Origin: Drosophila persimilis
Lineage: Eukaryota > Arthropoda > Insecta > Diptera > Drosophilidae
Reading direction: 5' to 3'
DNA: 64,000 nucleotides
Assembly: GCF_003286085.1 (NCBI RefSeq)
Contig: NW_020825294.1
Coordinates: 10,624,501-10,688,500, forward strand
This document shows positions 54,731 to 64,000 of this stretch, one piece after another; position 1 is the stretch's first letter; each line of letters opens with the position of its first letter. The position numbers were made by a program, and so were the translations under genes. The notes beneath the pieces were generated by a model that was not told where the DNA came from, searched no databases, and saw only the letters and a list, made by a program, of their open reading frames with translations.

Positions 54731-56897
54731 TTAGCCCTCAGTTTCGACTTTAGGTTTGGGTGTTATTTTAGTTTTGGTTTTAGGATTCGGCTTGTGTAGT
54801 GTTTTGGGTGTAGTTTTGTTTGATGTTTTGTGTGTAGTTTTGTGTGCAGTTTTGTGTGTAGTTTTGTGTGTGGTTTTGTGTGATATTTTTTGTGCAGTTT
54901 TGGGTGTAGTTTTGGGTGTAGTTTTGGGTGTAGTGTTGGTTGTAGTTTTGGGCTTAGGTCTGTGTATAGTTTTGGATTTAGATTTTGGATCGTGCTTAGC
55001 TTTCAATGTTGGTATGGCTTTTGTCTTAACGTTTGGCTTTAGTTTTTGCTTATTTTTGTGGTCCCCAATTGCTGGCGTCAGCTTTTCTGGCTTGGAAGTT
55101 CGCCACTTTTGCAAGGACTCCATAACCTCCTGGAATGGCTGCTTCATTGGCAGCTGCTCCTGAGGCCTGCTTACGCCGAAGGCTCTTAACTTGTAGATGA
55201 CATAGTCGAGCACGTAGAAGTCCTTGGCATTGCTGTAGTGGAAGGAGATGGCCGAGTTCGAGCAGCAATCGTTTGTGCTCTGCTAGGAAGTATTTTAAAA
55301 AGTTGATCACGATATCAGATACCATTCTAGAACCCTTCTTACATTTGACGAGGTGTAGAAGCGGTAGGGTCTGTACCAGTTCGGCGAGTCCGAGAACCAG
55401 TGCAGCGGCGAGAAGGGCATAAAGCGGGCCAGGCCATGCTCATCACGGGAGTCCCCTGCCGCAACGCCCACTGCCTGCATGCAGCGTCCGAGCTCCACAT
55501 CCTCGAAGCCGATGCTGCGATTGCTGCAGATACTGCTGTTGCTAAAGCCGTGTTCCATAAACCGAAGCAGGGCCTCCTTGCTGAGCACATAGCCAGCTCC
55601 TCCCGACATATAGCCCTGCAGGAGAGGTCCATTATATCATTATAACTTCGATGTGGTGGGGCGACCATCGATCGAGCCATTACCTGCTTCACATGCACCC
55701 TAAACTTGCTGCCAAAGTAAACAGGCGCCTTTGGCGTGAACGCGTACAGAAAGGAGCGCAGGTTCTCCATCACCACATAACTGGAATTCCAAAATAGTGG
55801 TTAAAACAATTGGAGAGAATGGCTGAAATGTGCATGGCCCAATATTTCGCCCAATATGCACATAATCTGGTATCTATTATACTAAATAACAACACCACGT
55901 TTTCGCTGTGAATCAAATCGACTTTTATGCCTTTCTTATGACTTTTCTCGAGTTTGGAAAAATACCGCACAAAAATGATCAATTTGTAATTTGAAAGCTC
56001 AATATTTTTCAGACGGTGAGCTTAAGCCACAAAGTGTTTGAATCTGAATAATAGCTGAATTTATCCCCTTTTAAGAATTGCAAAGTTCAATACAACCAGA
56101 TAAAAGGTACTTAAATTTTGTGAATAAAAGAAGCACTACCTCTGATAGTAAAAATTAAAAAAAAAAACTTAGAAAAAAAAAAACTTTTTAGACAATTTTA
56201 AAGCCCCAAATCTATCAAATAAGTCGGTTTGGTTCACAGCGGAAAACAAGTTCCATTTTGTTGCATAGTGTAATTGATGTTCAATCACTATTCTGAATAA
56301 CCCTGAGGATATATTGATGATCTTTATTCCTGGCAGCTGCAAGGGCAATTCTCTGAACTGTATTTGTGTTAACAGCACTCACGTGTCATCGTCCGCCTTG
56401 AGGAACCAATCGTAGTTCTGAAAATGCGTGTACACATACTGCAGACCAGCTCGCGTTTTCCCCCAGAGGTTGCTATATCCTTCCTTCACCTTGAGCGCCA
56501 CCGTGCCCAGCTCCTTGTCCGACTTGGTGCTCACGAAGATCAACTCGTTGCAGCGCGAGCCCCAGGTGCGCTTGATGTGAATTGCCCGGGTCCGGTGGGT
56601 CTTCGGACTGGTCAGCACCATGCACAGCACGCGGGTCTCCTTGAAGAGCCGCTCAGCCAGATCTCCCCTGTCTGTGGTCAGGTTGTTGGGCATGGTTGTC
56701 AGTTGGTACGATGGATCCGAAGTGCTCCACATGTAGCTGCTTGGCGGGTAATTGCTGCTTTGGTATGGCTGGTCTTCTTCGTCGAACTGCCAGCGAGCCC
56801 GCTGCAAGAGCTCGGACAATAGGATCCCCCAAGCCAGGCCGATCAGTAGCATCAAGAGCAGCTCCATGCGCTTCCGATGATGCCTAAATATGCTCAT
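54731..56897 (-). CDS. C1GalT homolog with Lys/Thr-repeat tail, copy D
   Basis: Minus-strand exons 56897-56383, 55780-55684, 55615-55343 and 55279-54731 (phases 2, 0, 0) give 477 residues. Short cytoplasmic end, anchor (ELLLMLLIGLAWGILLSELL, ~11-30), stem, then catalytic domain: ETRVLCMVLTSPKTH, KRTWGSRCNEL, WFLKADDDTYVVMENL (DDD 169-171, intron after the Thr codon's second base), [25 protein letters not shown] and NDCCSNSAISFHYSN. After residue ~345 comes a long basic tail, the last ~110 residues built of KTTPKT/HKTTHKT units. Core motifs are intact, so galactosyltransferase activity on O-GalNAc is likely. The Thr-rich luminal tail could itself be an O-glycan acceptor; this is inference. The gene is convergent with copy C (231 bp apart) and shares its intron at DDDT with copy E. 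Confidence 0.9.
54790..54956 (-). repeat. 12-bp coding minisatellite in copy D tail
   Basis: Tandem units of the type AGTTTTGTGTGT/AGTTTTGGGTGT on the plus strand, coding KTTHKT/KTTPKT on the minus strand. Unit number is likely to vary between strains because the array is short-unit and nearly regular. Confidence 0.8.
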
Positions 56898-58276
56898 CTT
56901 CTATGGGGTTCGTGTTCGGTATTGGGTTTGCTTTTATTTTCCTCAGCTTGTTGTTGTTTTTTAAAATTTTTGTAGGTATGGTTTTTTATTTTATATTTTT
57001 TATAGGCGGCTTTTGTTTACTTTTTTATGCAAATCTAAAAAAATGTTGTCGCTGCCGTTGTGCGAGTATGTACATACATACATACATACATATGTATGTA
57101 TGTATAAGCTCTGGGTGCTGTGCTGCCGTCGCCTGTTGTTGTTGTTGTTGTCACTGAAACACCGAATTAACACATTCTGGAGGCACTGACGCAGAGACGA
57201 AAGCTTGTAAAGATGCGGTTGACCTTCGGGACGCACAAACATGCATAAAGTTGTTGGAGTATGCATGTATGGAACGGTGGTTGTACTTATACTCGTATCT
57301 CTTCTGTACACGGGTACATTTACTCGCAAGATGTTTAAATTCGATTCGATTTGCAATTGCCTGGGCCGTGCCTCGCCTCGCCCCGCCTCGGTGACGCTTC
57401 TGCGACCCGTTGCAATCGGATTTGGATTTGGCCCGTCTCAAATTGCTGCCTTCTACTGCTGTCCCTGCTTTGGGCTCTGGGCGATGGGCTCGTGTGTGTG
57501 TGTGTGTGTGAGTGTGGGTGAGCAATTATGCGACTCTTCTCTCGGCCGCTTTCTTTCCACTTTATGCTCTCCGGTACGGCACTCGCACAGAATTTCAAAC
57601 ACGAAGACACTCACTGCGAAAAGGCCATTAAAGCGGCCCGAACGCGACTTCAGACTCCGAATAAAAAAATACAGAAATAACAAAGAAACAACAAAATAAC
57701 CGAAACGTCTTCGCGCTTTGCCGGCTGTTGACAGACTTGGCTTGAACGGGCCCCGCGGATACGTTTGGTAAGAAATAACTTAACGCCTTTTTGGATGCCA
57801 GATGTTGCCAGACCATTCAAACAGTTATCCCCTGGAGGGGAGTGCGTGTCATGATTCCAACTCGTGTCACGATCTGCTCAACCAATACGGCCGAGGCTTA
57901 GAAATAATTATAGGTACTCCACATATGTATATGGTACTCTTGCATTTCGTCTATGAAACCAATGGTAAACACGAGTCTCTAAGAGCTTTCCATCACAAGG
58001 CGTGATGCTTTGACCTTTCAGTTTCTTTCGACGAGTGGTAATACATCTTTAAGGCATCTTCGCTACTTAAAAGGCAGTTCCATATGTTTGTTGCACAATT
58101 AACCTTTTGAACACGCCACCACACAGACTTTGGCTTCTTTGAAAACGTTGAAATGCCAGCGAGGAAGCTTCATACTGACCAAAAGTTATGATTTCTTAGG
58201 GCCACGAAATGTTGGTGTTGAGAAATCAAACCAGTGTTGGTTAATCATATTTAATGGAATATCTACAGAACTAGAT
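56898..58276. other. Upstream region of copy D
   Basis: Non-coding. It contains a 28-bp palindrome (57078-57105), a GTTGTTGTTGTTGT run (57136), a (GT)n run (57490-57510) and a GC-richer stretch at 57540-57660 that could hold the start site of copy D. No gene recognised. Confidence 0.45.
57078..57105. repeat. Perfect 28-bp palindrome of TACA/TGTA units
   Basis: ATACATACATACAT followed by its exact complement ATGTATGTATGTAT, centred on CATATG with no spacer. Short related runs occur at many other places in the window. Confidence 0.85.
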
Positions 58277-58334
58277 GTATTAGATGGAACACAATGAAGC
58301 AGTATACAAGCACCGCATAGCAGAGCAGCAGAAC

Positions 58335-59179
58335 TCAGGCGTAGGGACCACCAGAAGCGTCCAGGCCACGAGGGGCATTGGCATAGCTATCGTGGGAGAA
58401 CGCACCAGATCCAGATCCAGATCCCTCAGATCCCTCAGATTCCACAGAGGAAGCTCCCGACGACCGCGTGTTGTCTTCTGTTTGCAGCTTGGAGCGCTCA
58501 TCCAAGGCAATGGCCGGTACCACTGAAGGGGCCACCGCAACAGCCACGGTCTTGAGGGCATATGGCACTCGATTCACGACTGCGTTGAAGCCATGGACAT
58601 CATCGGCCGTGTAGGTGACGGTGCGCTTGTAGCCATCGGGATCGATCAGGCTGTAGAATCCGCGCACCACATAGCCGTCGCGGCTCTCGCTGTGCTCCTT
58701 GATGTCGCCGGTGCTCTCGTCATTAACGGCGTAGTTGAAGCTGTAGCTGGCGGGCGGGAAAATCTCCGGCTCCTGGTGTTGTCGCAGGACGGGCAGTGGC
58801 GAAGGCAATAGGGCTGCCGATGCAGATGCGGCATTGGCGGCACTTTGCAGCAGATTCGAGGCATGCACACTGGCCGAACTGCTTCCGCCGGCTGCAAATT
58901 GGTTTGTCCGAGGCGACACATAGTCGTAACCGTCCGGAGTGGCCTGGGAGTTCAGCGCATTGTTGCTGGGCGTGTGGTAGTCGCTGAGGAAGTCCTCCCC
59001 AGAGCTGGGGGAGCTCTGCTCCAGGGTGTTCACGGCAGTGGCTGCCTTCTCGTTATAGTTGTACTCCGCTTGGGCAACAACGGCCAGCGACAGCAGGACG
59101 AATAACTGCAAATGCAAATGGTATTGTGTCAGTTGGTAGCCTATGCAAAGCCCATGTCCCGACTCACCTTTGCTGCCAT
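58335..59179 (-). CDS. Cpr23B: Cuticular protein Cpr23B (RR-2 chitin-binding)
   Basis: Structural protein of the exoskeleton. Exon 1 (59179-59168) codes only MAAK and exon 2 (59105-58335) the rest, 260 residues in all; donor GTGAGT, acceptor TTTGCAG. The intron inside the signal-peptide codons is typical for insect cuticle genes. Signal peptide: LFVLLSLAVVAQA. The Rebers-Riddiford RR-2 domain occupies residues ~145-205 (YSFNYAVNDESTGDIKEHSE, RDGYVVRGFYSLIDPDGYKR, TVTYTADDVHGFNAVVNRVP), which binds chitin. Flanking Ser/Ala/Gly-rich low-complexity regions are normal for the family. The gene sits between two C1GalT genes. I recognise it as Cpr23B (CG2973) by domain and neighbourhood. Confidence 0.9.
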
Positions 59180-59278
59180 CTCGATTGCTTAGATTTTCCT
59201 TCCGTTGGTCTGCGTCTGGTCTGCGTCTGCCTCCACAAATTGTCAGCTAACTGTTGTCATAATTGAGGCGACTCGGAG

Positions 59279-59286
59279 TTTTTATA
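59279..59286 (-). promoter_or_regulatory. Cpr23B: TATA box of Cpr23B
   Basis: TATAAAAA on the minus strand, with ACAGTTAGC about 30-35 bases downstream as a probable initiator and the ATG a further ~65 bases on. Strong TATA promoters are usual for cuticle genes. Confidence 0.7.
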
Positions 59287-59999
59287 CCTCATCCCCTGAG
59301 ACTAGTGTATTACCCAATGAGCGAAGTTATACAATGTCATGCGCTTCAATTGATCGATTTCCCATTGTCCACAGCGATGCGATCAACAAGTATATGTAAC
59401 ACTTTCATTTTTTTCATTTTGTGCCCGTTTTTCTGCTGCGTAAGTCTCGACCAAATTGAATTTGGCTTGACAGATAACATACATACATAGATGAGCAGAA
59501 CTTGAGCAGAACCTGAACCTCTCTGCCAAGCGTCAGCGCGCAATGGACGGAGGCGCCTCGCTGGCCCGATCGTTGCCCCATGGCTCCAACTTGAGTCCCA
59601 CTGTCATGTTTTTTCCGCGTATATTTTTTCTACTTAGTATTTTGAAATATATATGCTCGATGTGTATTTTTGAAGTGCAACCACGACCTGCGGATGACTT
59701 TGACCTCTTTTTTTCGTCCATGGTACATTCAAAATAAAGAACAGATCTGCAGAAAGAACAAATCTGATATGAATTTTTCTATGCGGAAGCGATTAGATTT
59801 TTATGAGAATGTGCTTAGATGCACGACCATCTCTACCTCTACTCTCCCACCAAATTGGAGAGTTGATTGTTTTGATAAGAAGACGATCAAAACCGGTTGC
59901 CGACTGCTGCTGTGCTGCCTTTGCTGATAGACTTGGCTAAAATCAGCAGCGAAGACAATCGGGAACCAGACGCGGCACAGAACACACCTCACACGCAGA
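59287..59999. other. Spacer between Cpr23B and copy E
   Basis: Non-coding DNA holding the Cpr23B upstream region and the 5' leader of copy E. No other gene recognised. Confidence 0.45.
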
Positions 60000-62900
60000 A
60001 TGACAGCCAAAATCAAGCTGCGGTCGCAGCTGCATCTCATGACTGGCTTCATGGCGGGATTTATCTTCGCCTTCGTGCTGCTCCTGTACGTCTACGATGT
60101 GAACCGTGCGTCACCGTGGTGCACCAGCTCCTCCACATTGCCGACGGCCACAACAGCACCCCTGGCAAGGTTTGAGGAGGCGCCGGCCGCAAGGATTCTC
60201 TGCATGGTGCTCACCTGTCCAGAGAATGTGCAGAGTTTGGCGCGACATGTCCATGCCACTTGGGGCAAGCGATGCAGCCGCCTGGTGTTTGTCAGCAGTG
60301 AGAGCTACGAGCCGCTAGGAGTCGTCCAGGTTGTGGATCCCAGCGGTGGCGGCTATGAGGATCTGTGGAACAAGACCCGCGAGGGTTTCCGCCATATCTG
60401 GCAGGAGTACGGACAGGACTTCGATTGGTATCTGAAGGCAGACGATGATACGTGAGTGGAATGAGAATTACTGTGCCTGAGCCTCCTTAGTTTCTCCACC
60501 TCCCCTCCCTCCATAGTTATGTCATCATGGAGAACATGCAGTACCTGCTCTCCGCCTATGACCCGACAACGCCTGTGTATTTGGGCTACAAGATGACCCG
60601 CTATAATGTGGTAAGTGATCGACATTAGCTTCATCATCGATTAACTCTCCATCTTCCATGCTAGTCACCCGTTTCTTCACGCGACTCGCAAAAATCTGAA
60701 TTGCAAATTTTTGAAATTAAGATTTGCTTCTCAGTTTTTGGTTTTCGGGACTAATTGAATTATGTCTTCGGAAATATGTGGGCATGCTTCAGGCGAAAAC
60801 AGTTTGTATATGTCACATTAAAGTGTCGCCAAACGCTTGTATTGATACTCTAGCTGGAGACCATCGGACTTCTCGTCTAAGCTGCCTTTAAAGATTATCT
60901 TTAGAACTGATTTAATTGTGGCGCGAATAAGCTGAACCTTCTCTAGGGTGTTCCAGCGTCGTTTCGGATTTTCTGTTCTGTCGGAACTTTCTTATAGCCG
61001 TATACTTCAGAGATGTTTTGGGATAGCGAAATGTGCTAATCGCTTAAAGTTCAATGCCAGAAAAACCGGTCCGCTTTGGTGTGTGTAATTCCTCAATAAT
61101 TAATATCGATTTATTTTGCATTGTTCGATCTATGGATCTATTATTGGGCAAATGACACAATCCCACAAGGTTGATTCGGCTGCTGCAAATCATTTAAGAT
61201 CTGGCTGCTTGTCTTGCGTTTTCCGTATTCATATTTCAGTCGGACACATTGAAAATAAGAAATTAAATTCGCATTAGGAGCCCCAACAGGCTGCAACCGG
61301 CGCCGCCTGGTGCCACTCCAAGTGCGGTCATCGGGCCGCCTGTCAAGCATCGCATCTTTCGCAGCCCCGCCTCATTGTCTTGGGTCCATCTGAAGATCTT
61401 GGCAGTAGCCAAAGACTTGCCTTGCCTTTTGACATTTTCAAGCGTTGTGCAAGCATTTGACTGGTCAGACAAAGTGCAAACATTATGACCGCATATAGCA
61501 TATGGATGTATGGTTGTATGGTTGTATGGTTGTATGGCTGTACGGTAGAGGGTTCACAGCTGTTAGCCTCCATGCAAGCCCCAATACGAGTATCATAATT
61601 GAGGCATTAAAATACTGGTATTCCCTTTGTTTTTTCCGTTTCTGTTTCTCGCACATTTATCACATGATTATTTCCCAAAATGCAGCATAGGCGCTCTAAT
61701 GATTCTTGATTGATTATTATAATCATTTGCTTGACTTCTTTGTTTTGTCTTATAAATCTTTTGTTTTAGAATTTGTGGGATCTCTGGCGCTTATGTCAAT
61801 TAGCATATTTTAATAAATCTTTAATGAATCTTTTATACATAAAAATATTGGGTTTATTATGATCTGATCGGCTTTTAGTTAGCTTACTCCGAACTGCAAA
61901 GTTACCCAGAGGGTTAAAGTGCCTTCCTCTATTCGAAAATCTCTCAATCGGCTAGCTGTGTCGTATTTGATGCCCTCCCCATATGTCCAAAGCTCACATC
62001 ATTAGGGCTCATTGATTCGTCCGTCATGTTTTCTCCAACCCATCCAAAATGTAATTCATCATCATTGCAGCTTAATTAACTGACCTGATCTGAGCAAAGG
62101 TGACAATTGATTAAATTCAATACATCATTTCCATTAATTTGTAAGCCCTGCTTGTTCACATTTGAATTTGATTCGAATTTTGACACTTCAGACCCGCGGA
62201 GCGACCTCCAGTGGAGGATTAGCAGCGTAATGCTTGATGTAGTGGCTATGCCTAAAGCCTAACACCGTTACTAACCGCGGGCGGCACTTTTTTGTTGGGT
62301 CTTTGATGTATGTAAATATTCATGTCTGAAGGTTGTAGGTTTCTGGTGGGATGGTACAGGTGATCGTTCGCTAAATAAATGCGGTGCGTGTGGAATATTA
62401 ATTATGGAATTTTAATTATGGAATGTAACATGTGAAGGTGGAACATCATCCACGGCTCCGCTAATGTCTCCGCTTGTCTTTCCCAATCAGAGCTACATGT
62501 CTGGCGGCGCCTCCTATGTCCTGAGCCGCGAGACCCTGCATCGTTTCATGACCCAAGCTTATGAATCTGAAGTGGTTTGTCCGCAGCCCAAGAGAATGGG
62601 CATTGAGGACTTCTACATGGGCATCTGTCTGCAGAATGTGGGCGTTCATTTGGTGGACTCTGCACAGGCGCTGGGAGGGGACGACGCAAAGCACAAATTC
62701 ATGCCATTGGATCTGGAGAGCTATATGTCCGACTCTAACGCTACAACCCCGGACTGGTTGCGGCTGATGAGTGTGTCCGAGGTCGAAACTGTGAGTCTGA
62801 TCATCCCCTTGCTGCCATCAAATTTCAATCACTGTTTCAAATCATCGTTCCGGTTAGGGCTTCAATTGCTGCTCCAATTATTCGGTGGCCTTTCATTATG

Positions 62901-63091
62901 CCAGCCCCGAACGGATGTACCTCTATGAGTTTTTGCTTTATCATCTACGAGTTTTTGGACGCCGCGAACCCTCAGAGCATCACACCAGACACCACTTGAC
63001 CGCAACGGATTTGATGAGGAGATTTCCACTGGAGGACAATTCGTTCATAAAAGATTTACAAAAAATGTCAGAGAAGCCAGATAATTTCTAA
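60000..63091 (+). CDS. C1GalT homolog (GT31), copy E
   Basis: Exons 60000-60451, 60517-60610, 62491-62790 and 62858-63091 (donors GTGAGT, GTAAGT, GTGAGT; acceptors CCATAG, AATCAG, GGTTAG) give 359 residues. Anchor at ~15-32 (GFMAGFIFAFVLLLYVYDV), then a stem and the catalytic domain: ARILCMVLTCPENV, HATWGKRCSRL, WYLKADDDTYVIMENM (DDD 148-150), SYMSGGASYVLSRETL, EDFYMGICL and GFNCCSNYSVAFHY. All motifs expected for an active Golgi core-1 galactosyltransferase are present. The first intron position (inside the Thr codon of DDDT) is shared with copy D, so these two have the ancestral structure. The second intron is long (1,880 nt). The C-terminal tail is short, unlike A and D. Confidence 0.92.
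60611..62490 (+). other. Large second intron of copy E
   Basis: 1.88 kb, AT-rich, no internal gene recognised. It contains a short tandem array (61501-61545). Confidence 0.6.
61501..61545. repeat. 8-bp tandem repeat (TATGGTTG)n
   Basis: About five imperfect units of TATGGTTG within the copy E intron. Confidence 0.8.
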
Positions 63092-64000
63092 ATTCTACAT
63101 ATAAGACTCCCGCCTTCTTCATGTGATTCTAATATTAATAAATTAGGCATAAGAAACTTTAGCTGTATTAAGGTTTACGCGTGTCCTTAGCAATAACCGA
63201 TATTTAGCTTGGTTAGCTTGATTCTGGCCTACGTATCTTTGTATATTACATTCAGGATCATTACAATTCAGACAAACTGCTGGAAATCGAAGAAAAACTA
63301 GAAGGGAAACTCCTAAAACAATTATACCCAGTACATACTATGTACTCTCCCCAGTTAGCCTTGCCATTGCCGGAGCAAACAGCATTCTGTAGTTCACTTG
63401 CCCAGCAGAGACTTAACAGACCATCCAGCGGATCGCTGAGATCTATGTTAGATGCATGTTAACATTCATAATTAAAATACCAGCGCAAAAGTATGCAACA
63501 CAAATGTGTGCAGTTGCTGAGGCTAAAATAAAATATATAATATACCTAATAATAATAATAATAAATAATAATATAGATTTAGAAAAAATCCATCGAGAAC
63601 AGTTATTCTGGGGAAATCAGGACTAAGAATAATTTCAATTACGATTACAAGGAACTTCCCTCGTTCCCTCAAATTCCCTCATATTCCGGATTCAACTTTC
63701 AAACAATGATCTTATTCAAATTCAAGTTTCGTTTATCTCTGAAGAATTACAATTATTGGCAGCAACTTCTGAAACATCAAGATTTCAATTTTTAAAGCTG
63801 TTGCTCTCATATGCAGAATTCAGGTTATATTCATAGCCACGGCATTGAAGATAGCGTTTGTTGCAGGTATTGGCAACCAGTATTTACAGTAATAGGACTA
63901 GTTAAAAGTAAACCTCATTCCCACGCACTCATTGCTGGCGATCTTCTCTTCTTCCAATCACGCGTCTACACTAAATGTCACTTTCCGCATTTGAACTTAA
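63092..64000. other. 3' flank of copy E
   Basis: AATAAATTAG at 63137 is the likely polyadenylation signal. Beyond it is AT-rich DNA with an (AAT)n run near 63550. No gene recognised to the window end. Confidence 0.5.

Overview
This is animal DNA, and very probably Drosophila of the obscura group (Muller element B). Introns are short with strong GT..AG sites. The single-copy genes RpS21 and Cpr23B lie close to C1GalT-type, CLIP-domain protease-homolog and ANKRD29-type genes, a set I remember from D. melanogaster cytological region 23B. The repeats (LOA-like LINE, DINE-1/Helentron-type element, BEL/Pao retrotransposon) fit as well. The species call is inference.

Layout. Positions 1-12.3 kb hold no gene I can support: AT-rich non-coding DNA with GAGA-type tracts, microsatellites and one short inverted-repeat transposon. 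RpS21 (minus strand) sits at 12.4-12.8 kb. Two intronless F-box/LRR genes and a decayed third copy lie at 13.8-18.8 kb. An ankyrin-repeat gene of ANKRD29 type covers 20.5-27.3 kb, including a non-coding first exon. At 27.8-30.3 kb are a core-1 beta-1,3-galactosyltransferase (C1GalT) homolog and a broken second copy.

From 30.7 to 42.6 kb is a young duplication zone. It has three CLIP-domain serine-protease homologs with dead catalytic sites, two in tandem and one inverted, plus a relic of a fourth. Between the inverted arms lie a decayed LOA-like LINE, a small inverted-repeat element and an intronless PP2C phosphatase. A Helentron-type element interrupts the inverted arm. An LTR-like repeat and a broken C-type lectin fragment follow at 42.5-43.3 kb.

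An apparently complete BEL/Pao LTR retrotransposon fills 43,367-51,887. It has indistinguishable 367-bp LTRs, a 5-bp target duplication, a tRNA-Tyr primer site and an intact 1,814-residue polyprotein. Downstream of pol, where env-bearing elements carry env, is an intact 315-codon ORF that is a second Gag-zinc-knuckle plus retropepsin-like module. It is preceded by a branch point, pyrimidine tract and splice acceptor that join in frame to a perfect donor 14 codons into the polyprotein. This is the most unusual system in the window.

The C1GalT cluster resumes at 52.6 kb. First comes a predicted single gene encoding two tandem GT31 domains, the first lacking its DDD metal site. A convergent C1GalT with a long Lys/Thr-repeat tail is next, then the cuticle gene Cpr23B, then a four-exon C1GalT at 60.0-63.1 kb. 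Functionally the window combines Golgi mucin-type O-glycan enzymes, probable secreted immune-type pseudo-proteases, cuticle, ribosome and ubiquitin-adaptor genes, remodelled by recent duplication and transposition.
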